Of a stretch of 33,690 bases of DNA, positions 19,274 through 26,727 are shown piece by piece. This DNA comes from Verrucomicrobiales bacterium. Its GTDB lineage: Bacteria > Verrucomicrobiota > Verrucomicrobiia > Methylacidiphilales > JAAUTS01. The stretch spans positions 1-33,690 of the forward strand of contig JAISBF010000138.1 in the NCBI GenBank assembly GCA_031266335.1, given 5' to 3'. Position 1 is the first letter of the stretch; each line of letters starts with the position of its first letter. The translations under genes were made by a program, and so were the position numbers. A model generated the notes under the pieces. That model had not been told where the DNA came from, did no database searches, and worked only from the letters and a program-made list of their open reading frames with translations.

Positions 19274-20389
19274 TTATCTAACGAGTTTGAGTTGCCGAAT
19301 TGAATAACTGGTGCTTCGCCCACCTGAGTCATCCTGCATTATAACTTCTGCAGCGAGTAAAGCCTTAATGTCGCGTAAGGCGGTATCATGTGAACACTTA
19401 GTGATTTTGGCCCACTTGGTGCTGGTTAATTTGCCGTGGAAGCCGTCTAGCAATTTGTTTAGCATGTGACGTTGGCGGTCATTGAATTGTACATTGGAGA
19501 ACTTTTTCCAGAAGGCAGTTTTATTGTTAACAGCTGACAAAATTTTGTCCGTGGCTGCTAAGGAGCGGTTAATGCAATTCAGGTACCATTCCAGCCATAA
19601 GGTGATTTCGGTGTTACCACGCTGGGTTAGTTCCAGAATTTTGTAGTAATCACCGCGCTCTTTTTGAATTTGAGTGCTGAGGCTGTAAAAGCGTTTGTCG
19701 GTTTCATCGGCGCGGCAGAGTTGCAGGTCGCCGATGGCGCGGGCGATGCGGCCGTTGCCGTCTTCAAAGGGATGGATGGTGACAAACCATAGGTGTGCCA
19801 GTCCGGATTTTAACATCGGGTCGAGTTTTGGGTCTTTGTTGAACCAAGTCAGAAATTTATCCATTTCTCCCGGTAGTCTTTCCGCGTCGATGGCTTGGAA
19901 ATGAATGCGTTCTTTTCCCATGGAGCCGGAGACAACTTGCATCGGGCCTTTGGTGTCTTTTCTCCATTTGCCGACGGCAATTTGATTCAGGCCGCTGTAA
20001 CTGCCGGGAAACAAAGAGGCGTGCCAGCCGAATAGTCGCTGCTTGGTGAGTGGTTTTAGATATTCCCGTGTGGCATCCAGCATTATTGCTACCACGTTGT
20101 CGATGTGGTGGCTGGGGGTGGGCAGACCTGCGGTGGGCAAGCCAAGTCGCCGGGCAACCGATGAACGAACCTGTTGCCGTTCCAAATTTTCGCCTTCGAT
20201 CTCGTTGGATTTGACGATATCCAGAGTCAGGGTTTCCAGTTGCGCCTCGTTTTGCAAGGACAGTCCGAGGGCTTCCATTTTTCCCAACAGCTTGCCTTGT
20301 TGGTAACGAACGGATGCCAACAACGGGCTGATGACGCGATCATCCCATGCAAAGCCAGTCCAATTGGGAAGCTCATGAATGAAAGTCAT
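19274..20389 (-). CDS. Fic family protein adenylyltransferase (class II, DUF4172 type)
   Basis: A 371-residue Fic enzyme, which in this family transfers AMP from ATP to target protein hydroxyls. The catalytic motif HPFEDGNGRIAR is intact, with H206, the phosphate-binding loop and R214. An N-terminal S61-NEI-E65-G66 matches the S/T-x-x-x-E-G/N inhibitory helix, so the enzyme should be auto-inhibited (class II). The N-terminal region (WTGFAWDD...LASVRYQQGKLLGKM) is of the DUF4172 type. The C-terminus, from about 300, looks like a winged helix (TSTKWAKITKCSHDTALRDIKALL). The start follows an AAGG eight bases upstream and gives the family's usual N-terminus. Codon choice and base composition are clearly more AT-rich than the neighbours, suggesting horizontal acquisition. 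The target protein is unknown. Confidence 0.92.
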   Translation of the reverse strand: MTFIHELPNWTGFAWDDRVISPLLASVRYQQGKLLGKMEALGLSLQNEAQLETLTLDIVKSNEIEGENLERQQVRSSVARRLGLPTAGLPTPSHHIDNVVAIMLDATREYLKPLTKQRLFGWHASLFPGSYSGLNQIAVGKWRKDTKGPMQVVSGSMGKERIHFQAIDAERLPGEMDKFLTWFNKDPKLDPMLKSGLAHLWFVTIHPFEDGNGRIARAIGDLQLCRADETDKRFYSLSTQIQKERGDYYKILELTQRGNTEITLWLEWYLNCINRSLAATDKILSAVNNKTAFWKKFSNVQFNDRQRHMLNKLLDGFHGKLTSTKWAKITKCSHDTALRDIKALLAAEVIMQDDSGGRSTSYSIRQLKLVR

Positions 20390-20409
20390 GCCGCGACCTT
20401 AAAATAAAC

Positions 20410-20460
20410 TACGCAAAAAACAAGATTATTCTACGCGAGTTATGCGTAGAATAATGCGTA
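20410..20460 (-). promoter_or_regulatory. TACGCR operator-like cluster upstream of fic
   Basis: Four TACGCA/G hexamers lie within 51 bp of AT-rich DNA: 20410-20415 and 20432-20437 on the plus strand, 20443-20448 and 20455-20460 on the minus strand. The middle pair lies in a perfect 12-bp inverted repeat, ATTATTCTACGC (20425-20436) and GCGTAGAATAAT (20444-20455), with a 7-bp spacer. Read toward fic, two TACGCA boxes are exactly 12 bp apart. The position, 21-71 bp before the fic start, suggests a regulator site, possibly for the winged helix of Fic itself; that link is inference. Confidence 0.55.
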
Positions 20461-20506
20461 ATTTATCATTTAAATTCAGGTGAATTGGTTGATGACCGAG
20501 AGAATG

Positions 20507-20547
20507 CATTTTTTAAGTTATACGGTATCGCGCCAACTTAAAAAATG
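20507..20547. terminator. 41-bp hairpin, copy 1, behind the zinc-ribbon gene
   Basis: A perfect 13-bp inverted repeat, CATTTTTTAAGTT (20507-20519) and AACTTAAAAAATG (20535-20547), encloses a 15-nt GC-richer loop. It begins 9 bp after the stop of the minus-strand zinc-ribbon gene. It is 32/41 identical to the hairpin at 21122-21162, so it belongs to a repeated element that probably works as a terminator. Confidence 0.6.
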
Positions 20548-20555
20548 TTTCCCCC

Positions 20556-21062
20556 TTAACCCCGGGTCAGTTTGGCTGATAACTTCTTAATCACCGCCAG
20601 CCGTTCCTGGTCGCTGCCGCCGGTAGCTTTGGGCGCCCGGGTCGCTTTTTTCCGCGCGGTTTTCGCCGCCAGCGCCTCGGCGATGCGCTGGGCGCGCGCC
20701 GACTGGGGCGGCAATTCATCCGCCGGCCGGTCGGCCGTGCCGTCGGGCAAGTAGAGATACGCCCCGCAATTCTCGCAGATGAACAAATCCGTCGCGTGCG
20801 CCAGCCGCTGCCGCGAACCGACCGGCACGCTGATAAAGCAGGCGCGACAGATCCACTCCTGCACCGGCGCCACGCTGCGGCGGCCCTTGACCTTGAGCCG
20901 GTCGTGATGAGAAAGCATCGGCGCCGGAATCTGCTTGCGCTGGCTGACGATGGCCCGTTCCAGCGCCGGGCGTTCCTTGGCGCGCGGGCCGGTGTTGCTG
21001 AGTTCAGCCTCGAGACGGGCCAGCGTCACCAGGTGGGTGAGGACTAATTGGGAAGGATGCAT
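20556..21062 (-). CDS. Small C4 zinc-ribbon protein
   Basis: A 168-residue protein of unknown function. A helical N-terminus (residues 1-50, HPSQLVLTHLVTLARLEAEL) precedes a four-cysteine zinc ribbon with C72xxC75 and C96xxC99. A lysine- and alanine-rich tail follows. The helix-then-ribbon order resembles the C4-type zinc-ribbon proteins whose long coiled coil precedes the ribbon, but this one is much shorter, so membership is tentative. I chose the ATG at 21062 because the 13 extra upstream codons look non-conserved and run into GC-rich leader. Flanking hairpins on both sides suggest it is transcribed alone. Confidence 0.72.
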   Translation of the reverse strand: MHPSQLVLTHLVTLARLEAELSNTGPRAKERPALERAIVSQRKQIPAPMLSHHDRLKVKGRRSVAPVQEWICRACFISVPVGSRQRLAHATDLFICENCGAYLYLPDGTADRPADELPPQSARAQRIAEALAAKTARKKATRAPKATGGSDQERLAVIKKLSAKLTRG

Positions 21063-21121
21063 GGCGGCTCCGACACTAACAGCGCGGGGCCGCCAGGTCA
21101 ATCCCCTCCTTCCGGGGGGAA

Positions 21122-21162
21122 GTTTTTTTAAGTTACGCGGCCCCGCGCCAACTTGAAAAACG
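21122..21162. terminator. 41-bp hairpin, copy 2, behind the flippase-like gene
   Basis: GTTTTTTTAAGTT (21122-21134) pairs with AACTTGAAAAACG (21150-21162) around a GC-rich loop. It lies 16 bp after the stop of the minus-strand gene at 21178, in the same relation to its gene as the related hairpin at 20507. It probably ends transcription of the membrane-protein gene. Confidence 0.55.
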
Positions 21163-21177
21163 TAAAACCTAACAAAC

Positions 21178-22149
21178 TTAATGAACCTGCTGCCCCGGCC
21201 CCCGATAACGCAAATACACCGGCCCGCCGAGCAGTCCGCCGGCGATGATGATGAACCCGCCGCACAACGACAGCGCCGCCGAGGCGGCGGTGGTCATGCC
21301 CGCGAACCGCAGGAACTCCTGGAACGCCACCTCCCGGAGGCCGAAGCCGTTAATCGTCGCCGGAATCACCGTCAGAATCGCGATGAACGGCAGCACCGCG
21401 GCCAGGTCGAAAAAATCCAGCCGCATCCGCAGCGCCAGCGACACGAAATAAAACATCAGCACCAGGCACAAATGCGCCGCCGCCGACAGCGCCAGCCCGC
21501 CCCAGCAACACGCGGGATGCCGGATGAACACCCGGTACGCCTGCCCCGCCTCCGCCAGCCACGCCCGGCCCGGCAACTTGCGCCACCACGGCAGCGCGGC
21601 GCCGAGGTTGGTCCACTTGCTCAGCGCCACCACCCCCGCGCCCAGCGCGAACAGCGCGAGATAAGCCTGCGCGCTGACCCTGGTCAGCGGCGTCGCGCAC
21701 AACGCGTCGTAACGGTTCAGCACCAGCGCCGTTGACACGATGAACATCGCGCCGAACCCGAGCAGCCGCTCCATGACAATCGACATGATGACCGTCGGCT
21801 TTTGCGCCGGCAACTCCCGCGCCGCGTAAATCGCCCGGACCACGTCCCCGCTCATCGCCCCCGGCAGGAAATTATTCGCGAACAAGCCAATCATCACCAA
21901 ACGGCCCGTCAACCGCAGCGGCAGCCCGACCCCGCCGTTGCGCAGCAAAATCTGCCAGCGCCAAACCCCGAGCAGATTGGTCAGCGCGTAGGCGGCGCCG
22001 GCGGCCAGCAGCCACGCCGGCCTGGCGTCGGCGAGACTGCGGCGGAACTCCGGCCAGCCGTCGCGATTGGCGACATACACCAGCGCCAGCGCGCTGACCG
22101 TGACCACCGCACGGATTACCAACGACCAGGGAAATTTTTTGGCAGCCAT
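21178..22149 (-). CDS. Flippase-like integral membrane protein (LPG synthase TM / UPF0104 family)
   Basis: A 323-residue polytopic protein with about eight hydrophobic segments. Family hallmarks are visible: FANNFLPGAMSGDVVRA near residue 90, IVMERLLGF near 125, and PATINGFGLREVAF near 260. These are the most conserved blocks of the lysylphosphatidylglycerol-synthase transmembrane family (UPF0104, AglD-like). The soluble synthase domain of true MprF is absent, so it is more likely a lipid or glycolipid flippase-type protein of the envelope. Its substrate cannot be read from sequence. It is separated from the zinc-ribbon gene by a hairpin and from znuB by a repeat element, so it appears monocistronic. 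Confidence 0.85.
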   Translation of the reverse strand: MAAKKFPWSLVIRAVVTVSALALVYVANRDGWPEFRRSLADARPAWLLAAGAAYALTNLLGVWRWQILLRNGGVGLPLRLTGRLVMIGLFANNFLPGAMSGDVVRAIYAARELPAQKPTVIMSIVMERLLGFGAMFIVSTALVLNRYDALCATPLTRVSAQAYLALFALGAGVVALSKWTNLGAALPWWRKLPGRAWLAEAGQAYRVFIRHPACCWGGLALSAAAHLCLVLMFYFVSLALRMRLDFFDLAAVLPFIAILTVIPATINGFGLREVAFQEFLRFAGMTTAASAALSLCGGFIIIAGGLLGGPVYLRYRGPGQQVH

Positions 22150-22220
22150 GAATTACGCGTCTGAAATTACAACCCCGCGCCGGAAACTAAAGCGGTTTTT
22201 TCCCGCCGGTCGAAACTCCG

Positions 22221-22384
22221 GTCACGAAGACGCGAAGGCGCGAAGATTTTTTAACCACGGATGAACACCGATGGACGCTGATAGTTCGCGGTACCGCGTA
22301 AATTAACATCATCAGTGTCCATCAGTGTTCATCCGTGGTTAAAAAAAACAGCCGCTCCCTTGGCGCCTTCGCGTCTTCGTGGCC
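22221..22384. repeat. Large composite inverted repeat downstream of znuB
   Basis: Two nested inverted repeats fill this spacer. The outer arms are CACGAAGACGCGAAGGCGC (22223-22241) and its exact complement at 22363-22381. The inner arms, a TTAACCACGGATGAACAC type sequence, run 22251-22282 and 22311-22342 with a few mismatches. The centre contains a perfect 12-bp palindrome, CGCGGTACCGCG (22287-22298). Related sequence occurs at 31731-31764. The structure lies just behind the znuB stop and may act as a terminator or be a dispersed palindromic element. Confidence 0.85.
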
Positions 22385-22398
22385 GGCGTTCTCCACCG

Positions 22399-23226
22399 TC
22401 AGCGCCGGCGCAGGAACCGGGCGGGGAACAACAACAGCAGGATGCCGGCATTCGCCAGCACAATGACCGGGCCGGTGGGTAAATCGGCGGCGAACGACAG
22501 CAGCGCGCCGCCCACCGCGGCGCACAAACCGATCAGCGGCGCCAGCAGCAACAGTTGCTTGAAATTCCCCGCCGCCAGCCGCGCCGCCGCCGCCGGGACG
22601 ACAATCAGCGCGCTCAACAGCAGCGCCCCAAGCATCTTCAAGCACACCGTCACCGTCGCCGCCAGCAGCAGCGCGAACCAGTAATTTTGCCGTCCGAGCC
22701 GGACGCCCTGCGCGCGCGCCAGGTCGGGTTGCAGGATGCCGAGCGCCAGCGGTTTCAAATTCCACAACAACACCCCGCTGACCGTCAACGCCAGCGCCAA
22801 CTGGACGAGAAGATCGCGTGGCGTGTTGGCGTAAATGCTGCCGAACAGCACGGCCTCAATCAGCCGGTGCTTGCCCAGGCCGCTGATGATGACGTAACCG
22901 AGCGCGACGCTGCCGGTGAAACTGAAGGCGATGACCGTGTCGGGCCGCAGCCTGGTGCGCTCGAACAGCCACGCCATCAGCGTCGCCAGCACCGCGCTGA
23001 ACGCGAACACGAACAGCAGCGGGGGCGCCGTCAGCGCCGCCGCCTCCTGCAACAAGTAACCCAGCGCCACGCCGGTCACCGCCGCGTGCGCCAGCGCGTC
23101 GCTGAAAAACGCCATCCCGCGCAGCGTCACGAACACGCCCAGCAACGCGCACGCGGGGCCGAGAATCAGCGCCGACCACAGCGTGTTCCGCATAAACTCA
23201 ATCTGCCACAAGTCGGTCAAGGTCAT
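22399..23226 (-). CDS. znuB: Zinc ABC transporter permease ZnuB-like
   Basis: A 275-residue inner-membrane permease of the ABC-3 (metal) family, with 7-8 hydrophobic segments. The family block FFSDALAHAAVTGVALGY near residues 40-57 is intact, as is the GLGKHRLIEAVLFGSIY region near 115-130. A GGAG lies 10 bases before the ATG. The gene starts 15 bp after znuC ends and forms the last gene of a znuA-znuC-znuB operon. A manganese or iron role is possible within the family. The histidine-rich binding protein upstream favours zinc. Confidence 0.9.
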   Translation of the reverse strand: MTLTDLWQIEFMRNTLWSALILGPACALLGVFVTLRGMAFFSDALAHAAVTGVALGYLLQEAAALTAPPLLFVFAFSAVLATLMAWLFERTRLRPDTVIAFSFTGSVALGYVIISGLGKHRLIEAVLFGSIYANTPRDLLVQLALALTVSGVLLWNLKPLALGILQPDLARAQGVRLGRQNYWFALLLAATVTVCLKMLGALLLSALIVVPAAAARLAAGNFKQLLLLAPLIGLCAAVGGALLSFAADLPTGPVIVLANAGILLLLFPARFLRRR

Positions 23227-23241
23227 CGTCAGGCTCCAAAT

Positions 23242-24009
23242 TTAACTTTCCGCCTCCGATGCCGCAGCGTCAGCGGCGAAGTTTGCAATCCGCTGACAGT
23301 GATCCGGAAGATTCCTGGCAGCTATTAAATAGTGCCGGCGCAGCACCTCGTCCGCCGAGCCGAGGCCGCACACCTCGCGGTTCAGGCAGCAGACCCGGTC
23401 GGAGACCAGTTGCACCAGGTGCAAGTCGTGCGACGCCATGAGCACCGTCAGCGCCTCCTCGTCGCGCAGCCGCGTAATCAGCCGCTCCAGCATGTGCGCG
23501 CCCGCGTGGTCCACGCCGGTCGAAGGCTCGTCCAGCAGCAGCAGCCGCGGGTTCCGCAACAGCGCGGCGGCAATCAGCACCTTTTGCCATTCCCCGCCGG
23601 ACAGCTCGTGCAGGCCGCGGTCGGCGAGCTTCGCGCCGTCGAGCAATTCGAGCTTGGCCAGCGCCCGCTGACGGTGCGCGCCGCCGCCGAACCAGAAGCG
23701 CTGCGCGGGCAGGTGCAGCGTCAGCAACTCCAGCACCGAGAACGGCAGGTTGCGGTCGAACGCCGCCAGCTGCGGCACATAGCCGGTGGCGGCGCGGGAA
23801 AAATCCTTGCCGAACACAATCGCGCCGTCAGCGACCGGCACCAGGCCGAGCACGGCCTTGAACAGCGTGGATTTGCCCGCGCCGTTCGGGCCGATGAGCG
23901 ACAAAATCTCGCCGCGCCGCACGCTGAGGCTCACCCGGTCCAGCGCCGGCGCGCCGTCATAGCGCACGGTCAGGCGGCGAATCTCCAGCGCTGACGGTGA
24001 CGTGTTCAC
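23242..24009 (-). CDS. znuC: Zinc ABC transporter ATP-binding protein ZnuC-like
   Basis: A 255-residue ABC ATPase that powers the metal permease. Walker A is GPNGAGKST (residues 40-48), the Q-loop is near VPQ78-80, the signature is LSGGE (136-140), Walker B is LLLLDE (156-161), and the H-loop histidine is H194 in MASHDLHL. The start ATG overlaps the znuA stop by 4 bp (ATGA-type coupling), so the two are probably translationally coupled. The C-terminal 40 residues, after DEVLRRHYL, are not conserved in the ABC fold. They contain an inverted pair of the GTCAGCGG word. Confidence 0.93.
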   Translation of the reverse strand: MNTSPSALEIRRLTVRYDGAPALDRVSLSVRRGEILSLIGPNGAGKSTLFKAVLGLVPVADGAIVFGKDFSRAATGYVPQLAAFDRNLPFSVLELLTLHLPAQRFWFGGGAHRQRALAKLELLDGAKLADRGLHELSGGEWQKVLIAAALLRNPRLLLLDEPSTGVDHAGAHMLERLITRLRDEEALTVLMASHDLHLVQLVSDRVCCLNREVCGLGSADEVLRRHYLIAARNLPDHCQRIANFAADAAASEAES

Positions 24010-24935
24010 GGTTGCCAGGCCTTTTCCAGCGCGGCCAGATTCTTGCGCATCCGGACCAGATAAGCGTCCGCCGCCGGCGCGCCGATTTCCAGCGTGTCCA
24101 GCGTCCCGACCGCCGCGCCGGTCTGCCGCGCCACGGTCGTGAGCAGTTTGGGCGAGTAACCGTTCTCGGCGAAAATGACCCGCACCTGATGCTGCTTGAC
24201 GGCTTGAATCAGCGCCTTCAACTCCGCCGGCTTCGGGTCTTGCTCCGGGAACCGCGCGATGCAGCCGAGGTAATTGAACCCGTAACGCTTGGCCAGGTAG
24301 GGAAACGCGTCGTGAAACGTCACCAGGTTTTTGTTCGCCAGCCGTCCCGTGGCCGCGCGGTAGTCAGCGTCGAGTTGCCGCAGTTTGGCGAGGTAAGCGT
24401 CGGCGTTCTGTTTATAGGCGGCGGCGTTTTTCGCGTCCGCCACGGTCAGCGCCGCCAGAATGTTCTCCACCTGCCGCTGCGCCAGCACCGGGTCGAGCCA
24501 CACGTGCGGGTTCTTGTCGCCGTGCTCGTGTTCATGCTCCTCTTCTTCCTCCGCCGCGGCGCTGCCCGTGAAAAACTCGCGCGCGTTGTCCAGCAAGGCG
24601 ATGCCCGCGCTGGCGTCCACCACCGTCAGCTTGCCGCCGCCCGTCTTTTTCAATAAATCATCCAGCCACTCCTCGACGCCCGCGCCGTTGGCGATGAACA
24701 AGTCCGCCGCCGCGAGTTTTTTCACGTCGGACGGCTTGAACTCGTAATCATGCGGGTCGGCCTCCTGGTCGATGAACATCCGCACCTCCGCCAACTCGCC
24801 GGCGACGGACTTGGCGTGCGCGTACATCGGCAAGAAACTGGCCAGTACCTGCAACTTCGCTGCCGCGCCGGCCGGCCCGGCCAGCAATAACCACCACAAT
24901 AATATACCCGTTAACCGCGTCATTGATTTAAACAT
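24006..24935 (-). CDS. znuA: Zinc ABC transporter substrate-binding protein ZnuA-like
   Basis: A 309-residue periplasmic metal-binding protein of the cluster A-I family. Signal peptide: residues 1-26, hydrophobic core GILLWWLLLAG. Probable ligands are H62 (PHDYE), H144 (NPHVWLDP), H208 (TFHDAF) and D280. An acidic, histidine-rich loop (EEEEEHEHEHGDKNPH, about 129-144) precedes the second ligand, a feature of zinc rather than manganese binders. I placed the start at the ATG at 24935, which gives a normal signal peptide. A longer frame exists upstream, but it would translate the Fur/Zur-like palindrome. An ATG at 24923 is an alternative. First gene of the operon. Confidence 0.92.
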   Translation of the reverse strand: MFKSMTRLTGILLWWLLLAGPAGAAAKLQVLASFLPMYAHAKSVAGELAEVRMFIDQEADPHDYEFKPSDVKKLAAADLFIANGAGVEEWLDDLLKKTGGGKLTVVDASAGIALLDNAREFFTGSAAAEEEEEHEHEHGDKNPHVWLDPVLAQRQVENILAALTVADAKNAAAYKQNADAYLAKLRQLDADYRAATGRLANKNLVTFHDAFPYLAKRYGFNYLGCIARFPEQDPKPAELKALIQAVKQHQVRVIFAENGYSPKLLTTVARQTGAAVGTLDTLEIGAPAADAYLVRMRKNLAALEKAWQP

Positions 24936-24943
24936 AATTGAGA

Positions 24944-24956
24944 ATTGATTATCAAT
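24944..24956. promoter_or_regulatory. zur box: Fur/Zur-like operator between znuA and dedA
   Basis: A perfect ATTGAT-T-ATCAAT palindrome sits in an AT-rich stretch nine bases upstream of the znuA start, with the TGATTATCA core common to Fur-family boxes. Zinc uptake operons are classically repressed by Zur, so Zur control is the natural reading. It could also affect the divergent dedA gene. Which Fur-family member binds cannot be told from this sequence. Confidence 0.6.
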
Positions 24957-25029
24957 AGAAAGCCGGTTTGGCAAGCTTTTTATTTTGGGAGTTGCAATCG
25001 CAGTCCGACTGGTTAGCCTGCCATGCCTT

Positions 25030-25566
25030 ATGGGAATCGCGCCCGACCTCTTGCTCAATGCCGACCAGCATCTCGGCGCGCTGGTCGGCCGGTATGGCCA
25101 CTGGATTTACGCGCTGCTGTTTGTGATTGTGTTGTGCGAAACCGGGCTGGTGGTCATGCCGTTTCTGCCGGGCGACTCGCTGCTGTTCACGGTCGGCGCG
25201 TTGGCGGCGGTTGAGGTGCTGGACATGTTTATCGCCGTGCCGCTGTTCACGGCGGCCTCGGCGCTGGGCAGCAACTTGAACTATTGGATTGCCCGCTGGA
25301 TCGGGCCGCGCGCGTTTCATTTTCCCAAATCCGTCCTGTTCAACCCGGCCTATCTGCAAAAAGCCCACGTGTTCTATGAAAAATACGGCGCCGGCATGAT
25401 GTTGTTCGTCCGCTTTGTGCCGGTGGTTCGCACGTTCGGGCCGTTCGCCGCCGGCGTGGCGGCGATGGATTACCGGAAATTCCTGATTTACGACAGCATC
25501 GGCGCCGTGTCCTGGAGCACCGCCGTCACCGGTCTGGGCTTCTGGCTCGGCAACGCCGTATTCTGA
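25030..25566 (+). CDS. DedA family membrane protein, short C-terminus
   Basis: A 178-residue inner-membrane protein of the DedA/VTT family, whose members act in undecaprenyl-phosphate or phospholipid scrambling and envelope homeostasis. Conserved blocks are ALLFVIVLCETGLVVMPFLPGDSLLF near the N-terminus, the HVFYEKYGAGMMLFVRFVPVVRTFGPFAAGVA block, and MDYRKFLIYDSIGAVSW. I chose the ATG at 25030 because MGIAPDLLLNADQHL fits the usual DedA N-terminus; a longer frame starts at 24985. The protein stops right after GFWLGNAVF, where relatives usually continue for a further 20-40 residues with a last hydrophobic helix, so it may be truncated. A hairpin begins six bases after the stop. Confidence 0.9.
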   Translation: MGIAPDLLLNADQHLGALVGRYGHWIYALLFVIVLCETGLVVMPFLPGDSLLFTVGALAAVEVLDMFIAVPLFTAASALGSNLNYWIARWIGPRAFHFPKSVLFNPAYLQKAHVFYEKYGAGMMLFVRFVPVVRTFGPFAAGVAAMDYRKFLIYDSIGAVSWSTAVTGLGFWLGNAVF

Positions 25567-25571
25567 CCGTG

Positions 25572-25620
25572 CCGGCCCGACTCGCTGACGAGGGCGGCGG
25601 GTTCAACGTCAGCGGGCCGG
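25572..25620. terminator. Hairpin of the CGCTGACG word behind dedA
   Basis: CCGGCC (25572-25577) pairs with GGCCGG (25615-25620). Inside it, CGCTGACG (25583-25590) pairs with CGTCAGCG (25607-25614) around a 16-nt loop; a 5-nt bulge separates the two stems on one side. It directly follows the dedA stop and is followed by AT-rich sequence, though not by a clean T-run. It is an inverted pair of the same word that recurs through the window. Confidence 0.6.
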
Positions 25621-25665
25621 GAAATTGAAATTTTCCTTGTCTGGTCACCGTTAGTTGGCGAGCAT

Positions 25666-26727
25666 TTGCATGTGCGTGTTCTGGTTATCACTTCGGCGTT
25701 GTGTTTGCTCGCGGGCGGCGGGTTGATTTGGCGGGCTTGCCAAATTCCCGTTTACACTGACGCTGACGCGCCGGCGCGATTGTCGGTGGAATTGGAAAAA
25801 TTACCGCGCGAGCAACGCTTCGAAGAATGGTACACGCAACTCGCCGAGTATGAAACGGCGCACAAAAGAATTTACGACTGGGGACAGGGGGGCGCGGCGT
25901 TGGGAATTGGCGGATTGTTAGGCGCGGCGTGGCTGGCGGCGCGGAAAAAATTTTCCCGCGCGCGCGGCCAGGTGGCACTGACGGTGATGTGGCTGCTGGC
26001 GTGGGCGACACAGGTGCCGTGTGTGGCGTGGTATTATGGGGTCAGGCAACAGCGTTTTGATTATCCGGTGTGGGGTGACAGCATTGGCATTCCGATGTTC
26101 TCGCGGATCATCATGAGCATCGTCAGCGCGATTGTGACGACGCCGGTGTTGCTGGCGCTGACGGTGGGTTGGTTAGGCACGGAAAAATTCGTGTTCCGCA
26201 AACCGACCGCCGCGCTTGAATGGGGGCGGCTCGTGTTGCTGGTTTTGTGGATGACGCTGTTAGTATTGCTAGTCATGATCAGCGTCGCTGACGGTAAAGT
26301 TACGTTCATCATTCCGTGTACGCTGGGATTGGCGACACTATTTGCCGTCGCGTTCGGCATGGAAAAAAACACCGCGCCGCGCAATCCACTCACCGTCAGC
26401 GACGTGAATTTCGCCCGTTGGTTCAAATTCACGCTGATTCACCCGGTGTTGTCGCTGGTTTTTTTCGGCGCGTCGGCAATTTTTGCAAGCGCGAACCTCC
26501 TGGGAATTTTAGCCTACAGTCTGTTATGGTGCAGTTTCATTATCAACCTGCCGGGCCTATTGATTCTTCAGGCATTGCCGTTGCCATACCGTGTTGCTCC
26601 TAATATGCCCCACCGCAGCCTATCTTTTTTGCCCGCGATCATATTGACCTGGGCGCTGATCGTGGCGGCCGCGTGGTTTCTGCACCGTTGGCTGCACCGT
26701 CAGCGAAGCCACAGCAGCCCGAAATGA
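25666..26727 (+). CDS. Unrecognised polytopic membrane protein
   Basis: 353 residues in the longest form; I recognise no family. An N-terminal hydrophobic segment (LVITSALCLLAGGGLIW) is followed by a soluble stretch of about 55 residues (TDADAPARLSVELEKLPREQRFEEWYTQLAEYE). Six or seven further hydrophobic segments follow, and the C-terminus is basic. The start is uncertain: TTG at 25666 or the in-frame GTG at 25672; neither has a clear ribosome-binding site. Its 3' end overlaps the convergent AEC permease gene by 28 bp. The frame is long, shows typical membrane-protein composition and is likely real. Confidence 0.7.
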   Translation: MHVRVLVITSALCLLAGGGLIWRACQIPVYTDADAPARLSVELEKLPREQRFEEWYTQLAEYETAHKRIYDWGQGGAALGIGGLLGAAWLAARKKFSRARGQVALTVMWLLAWATQVPCVAWYYGVRQQRFDYPVWGDSIGIPMFSRIIMSIVSAIVTTPVLLALTVGWLGTEKFVFRKPTAALEWGRLVLLVLWMTLLVLLVMISVADGKVTFIIPCTLGLATLFAVAFGMEKNTAPRNPLTVSDVNFARWFKFTLIHPVLSLVFFGASAIFASANLLGILAYSLLWCSFIINLPGLLILQALPLPYRVAPNMPHRSLSFLPAIILTWALIVAAAWFLHRWLHRQRSHSSPK

